From Adenanthera pavonina (taxonomy: Eukaryota; Streptophyta; Magnoliopsida; Fabales; Fabaceae): 64,000 nt of DNA. Location: assembly GCA_026686845.1 (NCBI GenBank), contig JAIVEN010000024.1:12263501-12327500 (forward strand), written 5' to 3'. Shown piece after piece: positions 24,109 to 36,034 of this stretch (position 1 is the first letter of the stretch; every line of letters starts with the position of its first letter). The translations under genes were made by a program, and so were the position numbers. The notes beneath the pieces are model-generated. The model searched no databases and was not told the DNA's origin. It saw only the letters and a program-made list of their open reading frames with translations.

Positions 24109-25415
24109 TTACACTACAAAGATGAATACATATCTAAAGTTTAATACATACATATAAGCTATAAAGAGCAATACACACTACAATATATACAATGGTTTGA
24201 TTACAGTTCAACCACAATCCGACCAGTAATCTTGATTTAGTTTTAGGATATCTTCCAACCGAAAGTTGAAGACTAATTCTTTCGGAGAATAGAAAACACC
24301 GAAGCGGGTTTTATCTCTCATAATAAAGTCTTTTTAATATACATGACTAGGAATCAAATTTAGGACAGTATATTGAAGGGGCTCAGCTATCTACTAACTA
24401 TATTAAAACTTTATTGGCAATCCAACCAATTTTTATAACATTTATTATTACTCTTGAAATGAATTTATTGTCAATGGGAGGTGTCTCCTGCCACAGTCTT
24501 GCCATGGTAGGAAATTTCTTTTATTTTTTAAATTTTAAAAATGATAGATGATATAATATATTCTCAGGAATCATACAGTCATCTATTTATGTAATTTTAT
24601 TTTATTTTATATTTTTTACTCATATTATATAATTATATGACTATAAAAATATTATTTTTATTATATAATATTTAAACTAGAAAAATAAAACAGTAATTAT
24701 AAAAAAATAAAAAATTATTTTTTATTTCTAAATTTAAATATTAAAAAATTAAAAATTAAAAATTAAAAAGGACGGAGACAGGATCCCTTTCGGTGGGAGA
24801 GGCCCAGCCCCTATTGATTGTTAGCCTTGAAGGGAAGATGTTGCTTTCACTGAATTAACGAAGGCGGGGCAGAAAAGAATCACATCAATGACAACAATGT
24901 ACCAACCCCGACGATGGGCCTTGGGGCTGCCATTCCACTATCCAAAATTCACTTTTTAGCAAAAGAGGAAAATTTCACATGAAGTCCCAAAAATTTCCAC
25001 TTACACCCTAAAAATTTCACAGTTTCTCAAAAAAAAAAATTTTTTTTTCCCCAGCTAGAGTTTAAAAAATATCAAACACACATATTGAGTTTTTTCTTAC
25101 ATTGATAATAAAAATATATTTTATAAAACAAATAAAAATAAAATATAATAAATTATTTTTATATTAGTTTAATAAAAATTCAAAATTATATATATTTTAA
25201 AAAACAACAATATTAGTATTAAGTATAAATTTTTCCCCACCAACAAAATTTTTTGTGTTGGCCCCTACTTGTAACTTTTCTCAAGAATGATTCTACCTAA
25301 GCTTGTTTACTATAGAATGTTTAATAATTGTTCTCCACCCCATCAATTTATGAATTGTTTTGAAAAACATAGTATATGGTTGGATGAGTAGAACAAATAA
25401 AGAAATAAAAATTTA
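24109..25415. other. AT-rich DNA with a probable MITE at about 24471-24820
   Basis: TCAATGGGAGGTGTCTCCTG at 24471 is matched by the reverse complement of the sequence ending near 24820 (TCAATAGGGGCTGGGCCTC). This suggests a small inverted-repeat element with an AT-rich core. No clean duplication is seen. The rest holds poly-A/T tracts only. Confidence 0.35.
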
Positions 25416-25630
25416 AGAAAAATTAAACATTTGGTTCCTTTACTTTCACCTCATTTTGAAATAGGTCCTTGCAGTTCAATTTTTTTTAACTCACTCCGTA
25501 TATTTTCTCCTGTTAGAGTGGTTACTCCCTACACTTTCGAGAAACGAAGCTAAGTCCCTAAACACCGTTAAATCTAGCATATTTGGTAGACATCGTTTGA
25601 GGTGGCATATAGGATCACTACTAGTACTTA

Positions 25631-25790
25631 GGGCATGTTTATGCAAATCAAGTGGTTTCTAACTATCATTTTCTTCTTTTTTTATCTAAACGGGTTTTCA
25701 GTAAACTTCTCTACTTTTATCCAAACTTCACTTTTGTAAACTGTGATTATTCTAAAAATACTTTTACAAAAAAATAAATCAGACCGGTAC
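25631..25790. mobile_element. Tourist-like MITE, 160 bp, copy 2 (nested in the MULE)
   Basis: It is flanked by TTA (25628-25630 and 25791-25793). It is the inverted counterpart of 17270-17443, sharing TCCAAACTTCACTTTTGTAAACTG and GTTTCTAACTATCATTTT in reverse orientation. It sits just inside the left MULE arm. Confidence 0.78.
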
Positions 25791-26333
25791 TTAATGGTTC
25801 ATGGATGTTGACTGGGAATTGCAAAACCTCCTTGGCAGTAGCAAGAAATAAAGCCTCATCGTCAAGAAGTAGTGGTAATAGTAATACACTGCACTGCTTA
25901 ATCTTTTATAACTCCATTCATACTTATTTTTGTCATTTTATTACTTATTAATTAATCAATAATAGAAGTTCAATCTTAGTGGTGGGGTCCACATGGCAAG
26001 ACATGAAGCATGGACAATGTCCACTTAGACCCTTCAATTCCATGTGTCTCTTTGCTCTCGCCACCGAATAATAATCTAGCAATGCCACCAAAACTATTTC
26101 TTCCACTTTCATGCAAAGTTAAGCCAATATTTTTATTTGTGCTTTCAATTCGACAATGTAAACACGCTATTCTTTTAGGGTATTTATGTTGCCTTGCAAC
26201 ATTGATTTTATTTTATTCAATTATAATAATATATTATTGATATATTTATATAATTTGTAGCTGTACAAATTATGTAAACAAGCTACACTCTTCTATGAGA
26301 TGCAGCTAATTAGAAACAAGAAGATATAATATA

Positions 26334-26603
26334 TTTCTTCCAATCTATATTATAAGACATTTTATGTGACAAGTTTTTAGTTCAAAATATAGGACATTGG
26401 ATATTTTTGGTCCCATTTTACCTCATTTTTAATATTTCTATACTCTTCATTTAATAACCCTGTAATGATAATAGAATGTAGTATTTAATAAGGGTAAAAT
26501 AAGAATTGTGGTACTTTTTACATTGATTTTAGGTAAAAAATAATTTTCTTAATATACATATAATTGATACAAAATATCTTATAATGTGGACCGAAAGGAG
26601 CAC
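26334..26603. mobile_element. Stowaway-like MITE, family A, copy 2 (nested, inverted)
   Basis: The left end TTTCTTCCAATCTATATTAT runs into AAGACATTTT. The right-end reverse complement is GCTCCTTTCGGTCCACATTAT running into AAGATATTTT. The interior GTTCAAAATATAGGACATT is the reverse complement of sequence in the 18730 copy. The right flank TA is not clean. Confidence 0.72.
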
Positions 26604-26906
26604 ATATATTGAGGAAAATAGAAGATAATGTTAATAAATGATGAGTTGAAAGATGAAAGGAACGTAGAGCTAATAATTGATTGTAGTATTGATCATGGAG
26701 CTAGCCTAATAAAGGAACGAAGAGAAGGAATAGAAGGGAAAGGCAAGCTGAGGCAGCTCTTCAAAGACTAGCCATGGATTCCGATCAGAGGGAAAAGGAG
26801 ATGAGAGTGTATTCCTTCACAGATCAATAATTGCAGGTATTTAAAAATAAGGGAGTTGAGAGCTTCAATTGCTTTGAGGGCTAGACGTTGGGGGTATCTC
26901 TACTAC

Positions 26907-27484
26907 TAGGGGTGATCATGAGTGGAGTCGGGTAGGATTTGACCTATGCCCGTTACCCAGCCCGATGTGGTTCCGGCCGGTACCGGGTCAAGTATTGGGC
27001 CGGCCCGATACTATATATATATATATATATTTTAAAAAATAAAAAAATAAAAAAAATTTATTTAATAATAAAAATATACTTATTTATATTTAAAAATAGA
27101 TTTTCTTAAAAAATAATCTTAGAAAAAAAATAAATTTTCTAAAAATTTATAAATATTTAACTATTATACATTATTTTTACATAAATATTAAGTTAAAATA
27201 TTAATTCAAAATTTAAAAAAATTTGAAACATTAAAATTTTAAAAAATTTTCACAATATTTACATAGTAAATGTATTATATTAGATATATAAAAAATAAAA
27301 TCCTACAAAATTAATTAAGATATATAAAATAATTATAAAAAAAACAAATATAGGTCAGGCCGGCAGGGTTAATAATACTTAGCCCTAACCCTAGTCCGGC
27401 CCGAATTTTGACCTAGCCTGGTTGGCCCGATGTAGCCGGATTGGACCATGCCAATCAGGTCTCGGGCCAAAATGTGCAACCCTA
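26907..27484. mobile_element. hAT-like nonautonomous element, 578 bp (nested)
   Basis: The ends TAGGGGTGATCA and (reverse complement) TAGGGTTGCACA are flanked by the 8-bp duplications TCTACTAC (26899-26906) and TATACTAC (27485-27492), differing at one base. The subterminal regions are rich in GGGCCGGCCCGAT words. The AT-rich core includes a TA microsatellite near 27011-27030. No transposase. Confidence 0.85.
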
Positions 27485-28728
27485 TATACTACTAACGGTA
27501 AAGGGCAAGAAAATAGAAACTAGTCATTGAGATTTGAGAGGCTAAAGAAAATAGCGGTGTGCGGACCAATTTTGGCTTAGTAAACTTTAATTATTTTAAT
27601 AGGTTTTTACAAAAAGATTAACACACACTTAATCTCTTCATAATAAACCAACGGTCTAAAAAGTAAAAGAAGCCAGAGGATAATAGCACAAACCTTTTGC
27701 ATGCCACCTAACATCCGTTGCTCACAGTAGCACCACCGAAGTCCTCTCTGTTCATCGCACACAAGTGCAGCAGCGGAGTACTATAAAGATGAATTTTCAA
27801 GGCAGATAGAATCTGAAGACGAACGAACAAAGACGTAAGGTTTCACAATACCCAATCAGCATCCATGAAACAAAAGTAATCCTACGTGTCATGCCACCTC
27901 AGTCACGCTATTTGCTAGATATACTAGATTTAACCGTGTTTAGGGACTCAACCTCATTTTCTTAAAAAGTAGGGAGTAACGTCACTAACGGATTGAATTA
28001 TAGGGAGTGACCTAAAAAAATTTGAACGATAGCGACCTATTTCAAAATGAGATGAAAGTATAAGGATTAAATACTTAATTTTTTCAAAAACTTATTCAAA
28101 CTCTTATCTAATCATTCATGAGTGAGTAATTAACAATGCAATTTATCTTAGATTTAATATGTGTATATAAATTAAAATTTATAAGAGATTATATTTTTTA
28201 ATTTGAAAAAATCATATTATATATTAGTTATAAATGGTGTGAATTGTTTTAGACTTAATACAATATATGAGACTAATCTCTAGTTCACACTTATATTTAA
28301 AGAATGCAGTAACATTTCCTCAAAGATTTAATAGAAATTTTTCTACAAGAATTATTTCTATGTAAAATAAATTTATTATAGCCAACTAGAATTCAGATTT
28401 TGTACATTATATGAAATTTTAGAAAACAAATCATGGTGGCTTATAACTATACAATATTAGAGTGATATATACTCCATATTTATAAAAAGAAAAAACTTTG
28501 TCTTCTCCAAAATTAAGGAAAGCTTAAAAGTAAAGAGAATATTATTGTTTGATCACGTCAACAATGTACAAAGAGAACAAAAAAATCGCAAATTGAAATT
28601 GATTAATTTTGTCTTTTTGGGTCATGAAACGTAATCTTAAATTTCCTTTTTCTTGGGCTAAAAATCATAAATTTCCTAGTTGTAATTTGTGCCACAAAGG
28701 TCAAGCATTTTGGTTACTTGCACCATTA

Positions 28729-29099
28729 GTGCATGTTTGCGTCTCCTTTTTAAAAAAAAAATTATAATTTTTAATCATAATGATTATTTAAAAAGATATA
28801 TTTAGTTAAATATAAATTACCTTTTTAAAAAATAAGAAATGGGTTAAACTATAATTTTGAAAAAAGAGAAAAAAGTTACTTTTCCTTTAATAAAACATGA
28901 ATTTTAGAAAAAAAGAAATAAATTTACTTTATATTATACATCTAAAAATACTTTTAACCCTTATCATTCAATCAGATTTTTTTGTCAAACTTACTTTTAC
29001 AAAACGAATATCTAAACATAACAACTTATAACAAATTTATTTTATCTAAACTTCATTTATCTTAACTTAATTTTATAAAACTAAAAACCAAACGGGCCC
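28729..29099. mobile_element. Tourist-like MITE, first member of a tandem series
   Basis: The ends GTGCATGTTTGCG and (reverse complement) GGGCCCGTTTGGTTT are flanked by TTA (28726-28728 and 29100-29102). The next unit starts directly after the second TTA. Confidence 0.65.
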
Positions 29100-29102
29100 T
29101 TA

Positions 29103-30045
29103 GAGACTATTTGGAAAAATTTTTAGCAACTAAAAGTATGTTTACAAATATAGTTTGTGTTAATTTTGTGTTTGACTTATTTTAAAAACTTATCATGTAA
29201 ATTTCTTTTTACTTCTAAATATATTTTTAACTCATGGATTGAAAAAATTACTTTTCAATTTATATACGTACTTTTATCTTATAATTATTTTGTCTAATTT
29301 ACTTTTGTGACAAAAAATATTTAAACATAAATTATATTACAACAAAGTTACTTTTATCAAAACTCTTTTTTATAAATTTCATTTTATTTCAATTTAAGTT
29401 TGCAAATGGAAAACCAAATGGGCTTTTAGAGCTAATTTGATTTATTATTTAATTGGGCAAACTTATGTTTGCAAATATATTCTCAGCTAATCTTGTGTTT
29501 GATTCATTCTAAAAAATTACTATGTAAATTTACTTTTACCTATAAATATATTTATAGCCAATAGATTGACAAAATTACCTTTTAGTTTGACAACTAGTTT
29601 TATCTCACAATCATTTTTTTTAACTTTTGTAATAAAAAAATTCAAATATAAACCACACAATATCAAATTTAGTTTTATCCTAACTTCATTTTAACAAACT
29701 TCATTTTATTTTAACTTAAGTTTGCAAACTGAAAATCAAATAAACTTTTAGAGTCTATTTGGTTTATTATTTAGTTTGGTGAAGTTACATTTAGTAAACT
29801 TACATTTGCAAATATACTTTGGTTTAACCCTGCGTTTGACTCATTTTAAAATATTATTACGTAAACTTACTTTTAACCAATGAACTAAAGAAAATTTTTT
29901 TCAATTTGTAAACATATTTTTATCTTATAATTATTTTGTTAAACTTATTTTTATAATAAAAACATTTAAACATAATTCACTGTACAACAAACTTATTTTT
30001 ATTTAAATTTTTTTTACGAATTTTATTTTATTTTAACCTAAGCTT
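29103..30045. repeat. Tandem array of three related units of about 325 bp joined at TTA
   Basis: Units start at 29103 (GAGACTATTTGG), 29429 (GAGCTAATTTGA) and 29751 (GAGTCTATTTGG). Each is preceded by TTA and ends in an AACCAAATGGGCTT-like sequence; the last is truncated near 30045. Shared landmarks are GTTTGACTCATTTTAAAA, ATATATTTTTAACTCA, and TTTATCTTATAATTATTTTGT. The terminal words are Tourist-like, so this looks like concatenated MITEs rather than a satellite. Confidence 0.8.
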
Positions 30046-30650
30046 CTTTCTAAACATTCTAAGGAGAATATATATTCCCTTAACATAAAGCGGAGAAATT
30101 AACCGAAAAATAATTAATTTTTTAAGAGATATTAATTTTTTAGGCACAAGCACACTTATAGGACTTTAATTTAACACTAGATTTTATTTTAATCCCTTAA
30201 CTTTATTTTATTTCTTTTTAATTATTTAATTTTCAAAATATAATTAAAAGTTTTCATATTACTAAAACAATTAATTATATATGTTAATCTTAAATATTGA
30301 CAAAACATTTCCATATAGTTATAAAACATTATTTAACATTGGCATGTATTCTCTCCTTATCATATTATAAGAAAATAAGAGGAGTTTTATATATATTAAG
30401 AAATATTTATTGTATTTTTAAACTTTAAAAAAATCAAAGTTTTCAATTTTACCCTATTCATTTCACTCATTTTATTAAATATAGTACAACTTACAATACT
30501 AATAATATAATAAATAAGAAAAAATAATAAATTACTACATGTTATCTTATATTATGTAATAAAAAACCCCTTATGTTATCTTATAATATAGGATGCACAA
30601 TGAGTATCAATTTTCATTAACAAGTTATGAATATCATAATGTATTTGTCA
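30046..30650. other. AT-rich DNA, no feature seen
   Basis: Poly-A/T-rich sequence without ORFs, inverted ends or repeats that I could delimit. Confidence 0.5.
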
Positions 30651-32330
30651 CACCCGGAGATGCAATGTGGATGGCGCGGAGAAGTCACCACCAAAATTTT
30701 AAGGAAAATTTTGGAAAACCAAATAAAAATAAAAAAAAAGGATAATGATTGTCTGTGAATCAGATTTGGGTTCGGGAGTACGATTGTGAGTGGGGAAGGT
30801 TTTAGGCACCCCCACAACACCCGTTCCTAAGAACGGTTACCTTAGGTTGATCATGCAATTTTTATGGCTTTTTTTAAAAAATTATTTTGATTGCCCTTTT
30901 ACCATTCACATGTAAAAATAAATATAAAAATAAAAAAATGTAAAAATGAAAATAAAGAATAAAATGAAAATATGAAAAATTGGGAAAAAACAAATAAGAG
31001 AAAAATATTATTTATTTACAAAAGTGGACTTGACCCAGAATGAGAATCTAGGGCCTACGTACCCTACGATAGGGATCAAAGTCGACGTAGTTCGGACTAG
31101 AAATGCGTTTCACTGGATTGGTATTTTTATTATATATATTCTTTGAAAAGAGATGTTTATAGAAAATAATTTGTCTTTCCACAAAAAAAACAATTTTTAG
31201 AATTGGTTGGTGTGTATTAATTTATAAAAGATAGATTAATTTTCATTATTTGTTCTTTTCATTTATTTATTTTTTTGGTTTAATCAACTCCTAAAAGAGA
31301 AGATATGTTTTTCCTCAATTTAGAAAATATGATTAAAATTATGTGTGATCTTGAACACTTTATTTGATTTGAAAAAGAAATATTTGAAAACAATTTTATT
31401 TTTACAAAATAAAACTAATTGGCTCATGTGGTGACTTTATCACTCACAATATACCCATTGATACATAAATGTCCACGGTGGTGTCACTCGAGACAAAAGG
31501 AATAAGAAGAATTCGAAAGAAAACAAATAATTCTTTGTACAAATTATTTTTTATTTTCTTTTTATTATAAAAATCATTTTAACACCTATTTATTTATTAA
31601 AAAAAAGGGAATTAAAAAAAATGTGATCATTACGTATGTTTTGAAAAATAATAATCAGCATATGTGGTGACTTTACCACTTACAAGTTACTGATTTATAC
31701 TTACATGCTTACGGTGTTACCACTCGGAGTAGAAAATACCAGAAGGAAAAATTTTAAATGAAAATCAAACAGCATATATGGTGATCTGATCACTCATAAT
31801 TTGCTGATTTACGCTTATATGCTCACGGTGATGTCACTCGAGGCAAAAAGCAAAAAGACTTAAAGTATAAAATTGAAAAAATGAAATCATTTGTGTATTA
31901 AATTATAACAATAAATACGATTATGGTTGTTTTATAAAAAGCAAAATGGTAAAAGAAATTTAAAAATATGACTTTTATGTATATATTCATATATTATTTA
32001 TTTTTATTTGTTTATTTGTTTTATTTATTTATTTTTCTAGAAAAAGAATCAATCAAGATCTGTGGTGACTTTATCACTCACATCTCGCTAATTAACACCT
32101 AAATGCCCACGGTGTTACCACTCGGAACATAAAGGTAAAAATAAAAATTTGAAATAAATGGCTCTCATTGAATCATTTATTTTTACTTTCAATAAATAAA
32201 AAAAACCATTGGTATTCATAAATATTAAAAAATAATAATAATAATAAAAAAAAAGATTTAGCCAACGTTTATACCATGGCAACTCCTCGCTCATGGTATA
32301 ATTGACTGACACTCTATAGGCACACAGAGA
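30651..32330. repeat. Unclassified dispersed repeat with four copies of an 83-bp unit
   Basis: It begins with a GC-richer block (GTCACACCCGGAGATGC...GGCACCCCCACAACACCC) and a second block at 31021-31110. Four units follow at about 31424, 31658, 31770 and 32052. Each carries GGTGACTTTATCACTCAC, a TGATTTA/TAATTAAC middle, ATGCTCACGGTG and TCACTCG(A/G)G. Spacing is irregular (about 110-280 bp). No ORF passes through. It looks like the untranslated part of a retroelement, but no LTR pair was found. Confidence 0.65.
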
Positions 32331-34486
32331 TTTGGTCCCTCATGACAAACTCTAAAGTAGAAAAGAAAAACCAATGATCAAATAAGCATCAAAATTACAA
32401 ATAAAAATAAAATCAAATACAATTTGTTAATGCGTGTGTGTGCGTGTGCAAACTCCAATAATTTAAACATAATCATAAGATGAGGAGATGCAAACTCTTG
32501 TATCTTCATTTTCTTTTCCTTTACTTCAAAGTTGATGGCTTCCATTTCCCCTGCTTGGCTTGGTGGCAATAGCCTTGATTTCTCCCAAACTTGGTATATG
32601 ATCCCATATCGCTCGAAAAAAAGATAAAACAAGATTATTCGTCTTAAAAGTTTGGGGCAAAAGGAAAGGTTTCAAAATTTAAACCAAGGACTATACATGC
32701 CACTAGATGACCTGTAGCCTTTTTTCACGGAAAACATAGTCAAATAGGACATTTTAAAGGCTTGAAATCATACTATATCCCATAGTAATAAATCCAAGAT
32801 TTATGACAAAAAAACCATGATATATGATCGCATCTCATTATCAATAAAGGTATCCAAACATGCAGCAGCCAAATTAGAACCTTCTTGGTGAGAGAAGACA
32901 TGCTTATATAATCCTTTTAAATTTATACTGCTAAACAAATATCCAGCAACCAACACTCAGTTTCGAGATAAACAAATTATATACATATTTATGACCAAAT
33001 CAGTGTTTACATGTGTGGCAAACAAATCAATGCTCACGCACAAAAGCATAAGGTTGTATGTAAACTTGGGAAGCCTATAACCAAATAGGTAAGTGCCATA
33101 GCATAATTCGATCATTAGATGTAAGGAACATGATCATTCTCTCTAAAGCATGACACCAAACTAATGAGCTTATGACAACAAAGACAAATTTAGAATATCA
33201 TAGCAAGGTGTAATGAGCAAGACTTAAAACTTGCAACAGAAACAAGATTCAAATTCAGTATTTAATCGAATTCTTCTTATAAGCACAGGTCATGGCAGAG
33301 ATAAGCCACAGAAATAGAAGCACAGACCAAACCTTAAAACACAACTATGGGACTAGATTTTTAACACAGAACATTCACATCTCATAGTCAAATCAATTCT
33401 AAATTACAGCACTTCATTCCCAATAGACGAACAAGTTCCAAATGCATAAAATGTAACATTAACTTCTAACAAAATTGTGTATAAAGGAAAGGCAACCCCC
33501 TGTCCACCTCCAATGTCAACGAAAGGTGGGGGCACCATTATTTTCTAAAGAAATTATGACCAAGTGAAGAAGAACAAGATAGTGCCAAAAGGGTATTTAA
33601 GTTCATTCACAGTTCCTGTGATGAGCTAATAACACAAGCTTAATCAACACAGCCTAATAACAAATCTCGGTCAATTGGCAGTAAACAGAGCACACAACTG
33701 AATCCTCAAAACAACTACTGGTAGTAGAACAGGGCACATGACCCTTCTTCCTCTTTTTGTTTTGTTTTGTTTTGTTTGTTTTTTTTTTCTTCTTTTTTCT
33801 TTTCTTTTTTTTATCTCTTCTTTCTTTCTTTTCTTTCTTTTTTTCTATTATTTATTTATTCATTTATTATTATTTTATTATTATTATTATTATATTTATT
33901 TATTTTTTAAAATTATCCGGACAAAATACAGTGTTCACAGTATTCATTAATTTTATATTTAAAATATTTTTACTTATGCAGTGTTAATAATAGGGAAACT
34001 TTTAATTATATTTTGAATATTAAATGACTAAAAAAAACAAATAAAGTTAATGATCCAAATAAAACCTAATATAAAATTAAGAAATTAAAAGTGTACTTTT
34101 GTAAATGTATTAAACTATATAAAAAGAGCATGCTTTTATAAATTATAATCATTAACAGATCAATTTTTTACCACAATAAATATAATTTATAATCATCATT
34201 AATATACCATATTATTCATTAATTATAATTTATAAACAGTGTGAGTTACATTTGACTCCTTTCAACGCACCTCTAATTATTCGAAAGAGGTTAATGTGTG
34301 TGTCATTTTCTTTTTAACAAACCATCTTACGAATAAGAAGAAGAAACAACAACCAATACATAAATAAATATAATTAGATGGATGTTATAAAAAATATATA
34401 TAATTAGATATTTAAATTTTAATTTAAATTGTATTTAAAACCACGAGCAAGATAAATAATATAATCACATATAAAAATAAAAATTT
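32331..34486. other. Noncoding DNA with a long pyrimidine tract (33731-33905)
   Basis: 32640-33720 is less AT-rich than its surroundings and may be more of the preceding repeat. A pyrimidine tract with TTTTG, TTTC and TTATTA runs follows. Open frames there encode only Phe/Leu/Tyr/Ile strings and are spurious. 33906-34486 lies just downstream of the P450 gene and probably includes its 3' UTR. No polyadenylation motif stands out. Confidence 0.45.
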
Positions 34487-36034
34487 TCAACTTCTGGGCT
34501 TGATCTTAGCTCTGAGACTCTCCTTCATCACCACGGTGAATTCCAACTTGCCAGTGAAATCCACCTTCTTCCCCGGCGGATACGCTTCCCACTCAAACTC
34601 CTGCACCATTCTAGCCATCATCAGGTGAACGTGCACCGTCGCCATACCCAATCCGGGGCATATCCTTCGTCCCACACCGAACGGCATCATTTTCACTCCG
34701 GTGACCCCTGTTATGTCGGCGTCTTCGCCGCCGGTGATGAACCGATCCGGGTCGAATTTCTCCGGGTTGGACCACAGTTTCGGATTCTCTCCGATCGCTG
34801 GATGGAAGATCTCGATGTTCGCGTCGGTAGGTATGTCGTATCCTGCGAGTGTTGTTGGCTCCGTGACTGCGTGCGTGAGAGAGAAAAACGTCGGAGGATG
34901 CTTGCGTAAGAGTTCTTTCACTACGGCTTGCAGGTATGGCATTCTCTCGACGTCTTTCTCGTCAACCTTTTTGGATCCAACTGTGCGAGTAATTTCGTCG
35001 AACAGTTTGTGTTGAATTTGGGGGTTGTCTATGAGTTGTGCCATCCCCCATTCAACGGCTGTCGCCGTCGTGTCGGTGCCGCCATTGAGGAACTCCGAGC
35101 AGAGGGAGACCAATTCTGCGCTATTGGGTGCGGATTTTCTGCCTTCGACTCTGAAATCGAAGAGGGTGTCTAGGTAGGAAAACGACGTCGCTTTGTTGTC
35201 TGAACCTGGGTTTTGAATTGCTCTTCTTCTTTGTTCAATGAATGGGACCATGAACTCAATCTGCTCTTTACGAACATCTAAAGCCTTCTTCCTCTGTTTG
35301 GAGAAGAAGGGGCTCAAAATTGGAAGGTAATCATCGATTCTGGGATTCAACGTGATGAGAACAGATTTCATGGTTTGATCCATTTTCTCTATTGTTTCTT
35401 CGTCCATCTCGAGCCCAAAACACATGGCTAGGAGTATGCAAAACACAGCGAACCTTGCATTTTTGAGAACCAAAACAACCCCATTATTGGCCTCTGCTTC
35501 GACTTTGAGCCTATTGATGAGTTTATCCATTGCGTTATCTCTCAAACCTCGAAACTCTTTGATCCTGCTTGAGCTGAGCATGTTCTGTACCATGTTTTTT
35601 CTTAGTGACCTCCAAACTGGGCCATAAAGAGCTGCGTTCACAGTGAACTTGTTGGCGCTGAAGATGTTCCTTGTAGGATTCTCGGGAGCCCTCGTGGCAT
35701 AGATTTGACCCTTCCCAATCAGAGCTTCATGAACCAACTTTGCATCAGTGAGGATGATCATGGTTCTTGTACCCATCTTGAGAGTGAAGATTGACCCATA
35801 TTTTGGTCTGAGATCGTTGATATATTCATAGAAGGGCTTCCCAGAACGAGCCACTTGGAAGAGATTCCCAACAATAGGCCAACCAGGGGGTCCTGGAGGA
35901 AGACTGAGCTTTTTGGATTTGGATTTGTGGGTGAACAAGAAAATTAGGCCTGAAAAGAGGAAAGCTAATAGGGTGAAGATGAGGTGGTAGGAGGATGACA
36001 GAGAATCAGGGGTTGAAAAAGAGAGGAGTGCCAT
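34487..36034 (-). CDS. CYP77A: Cytochrome P450, CYP77A subfamily (fatty-acid in-chain oxygenase, cutin pathway)
   Basis: A 515-residue intact, intronless P450. A hydrophobic N-terminal anchor (about residues 12-35) is followed by the Pro-rich hinge LPPGPPGWPIVGN. The I-helix oxygen-binding motif is GGTDTT, the K-helix ExxR is in KELLRKHPP, the FDPDRF motif is present, and the haem loop is FGVGRRICPG with its Cys thiolate. The segments MGTRTMIIL, NKFTVNAALYGPVWRSLR and DPDRF-DADITGVTGVKMMPFG read as CYP77A throughout. Known CYP77A enzymes sit in the ER and oxidise C18 fatty acids in chain, by hydroxylation or epoxidation, for cutin. The substrate here is inferred from that. I chose the ATG at 36034. 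The frame extends 39 codons further up to 36151, but that stretch is low-complexity His/Leu/Pro and precedes the standard MALLSF-anchor start. Antisense frames across it are shadows. Nothing looks broken. Confidence 0.95.
   Translation of the reverse strand: MALLSFSTPDSLSSSYHLIFTLLAFLFSGLIFLFTHKSKSKKLSLPPGPPGWPIVGNLFQVARSGKPFYEYINDLRPKYGSIFTLKMGTRTMIILTDAKLVHEALIGKGQIYATRAPENPTRNIFSANKFTVNAALYGPVWRSLRKNMVQNMLSSSRIKEFRGLRDNAMDKLINRLKVEAEANNGVVLVLKNARFAVFCILLAMCFGLEMDEETIEKMDQTMKSVLITLNPRIDDYLPILSPFFSKQRKKALDVRKEQIEFMVPFIEQRRRAIQNPGSDNKATSFSYLDTLFDFRVEGRKSAPNSAELVSLCSEFLNGGTDTTATAVEWGMAQLIDNPQIQHKLFDEITRTVGSKKVDEKDVERMPYLQAVVKELLRKHPPTFFSLTHAVTEPTTLAGYDIPTDANIEIFHPAIGENPKLWSNPEKFDPDRFITGGEDADITGVTGVKMMPFGVGRRICPGLGMATVHVHLMMARMVQEFEWEAYPPGKKVDFTGKLEFTVVMKESLRAKIKPRS

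Larger units (their letters stand above)
25416..28085. mobile_element. Mutator-like element (MULE), 2.67 kb, long TIRs, hosts three nested MITEs
   Basis: The left arm 25416-25612 and the inverted right arm 27889-28085 align over about 197 bp, with shared stretches such as CTCATTTTGAAATAGGTC, GAGTTAC/GTTACTCCCTAC and GTCCCTAAACAC-GTTAAATCTAG. The flanks AAAAATTTA (25407-25415) and AAAAACTTA (28086-28094) match at 8 of 9 positions, as expected for a 9-bp MULE duplication. There is no transposase. The interior includes non-repetitive, gene-like stretches (25800-26130 and 27680-27850) that could be captured host sequence. Three other transposons are nested inside. Confidence 0.8.

Noticed and set aside
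28729..30045. Spaced repeats as a CRISPR-like array, also the 7.8-kb and 31-kb repeats
   Set aside because: The units are long, diverged and unevenly spaced, in a plant nuclear context, with no cas genes.
33738..33987. Plus-strand ORFs of 70 and 76 codons that look like membrane proteins
   Set aside because: They translate a pyrimidine and TTA-repeat tract, so the Phe/Leu/Tyr/Ile strings reflect composition only.
34625..35627. Several plus-strand ORFs of 67-104 codons
   Set aside because: They are antisense shadows of the GC-richer P450 coding sequence and have no domain or upstream signals.
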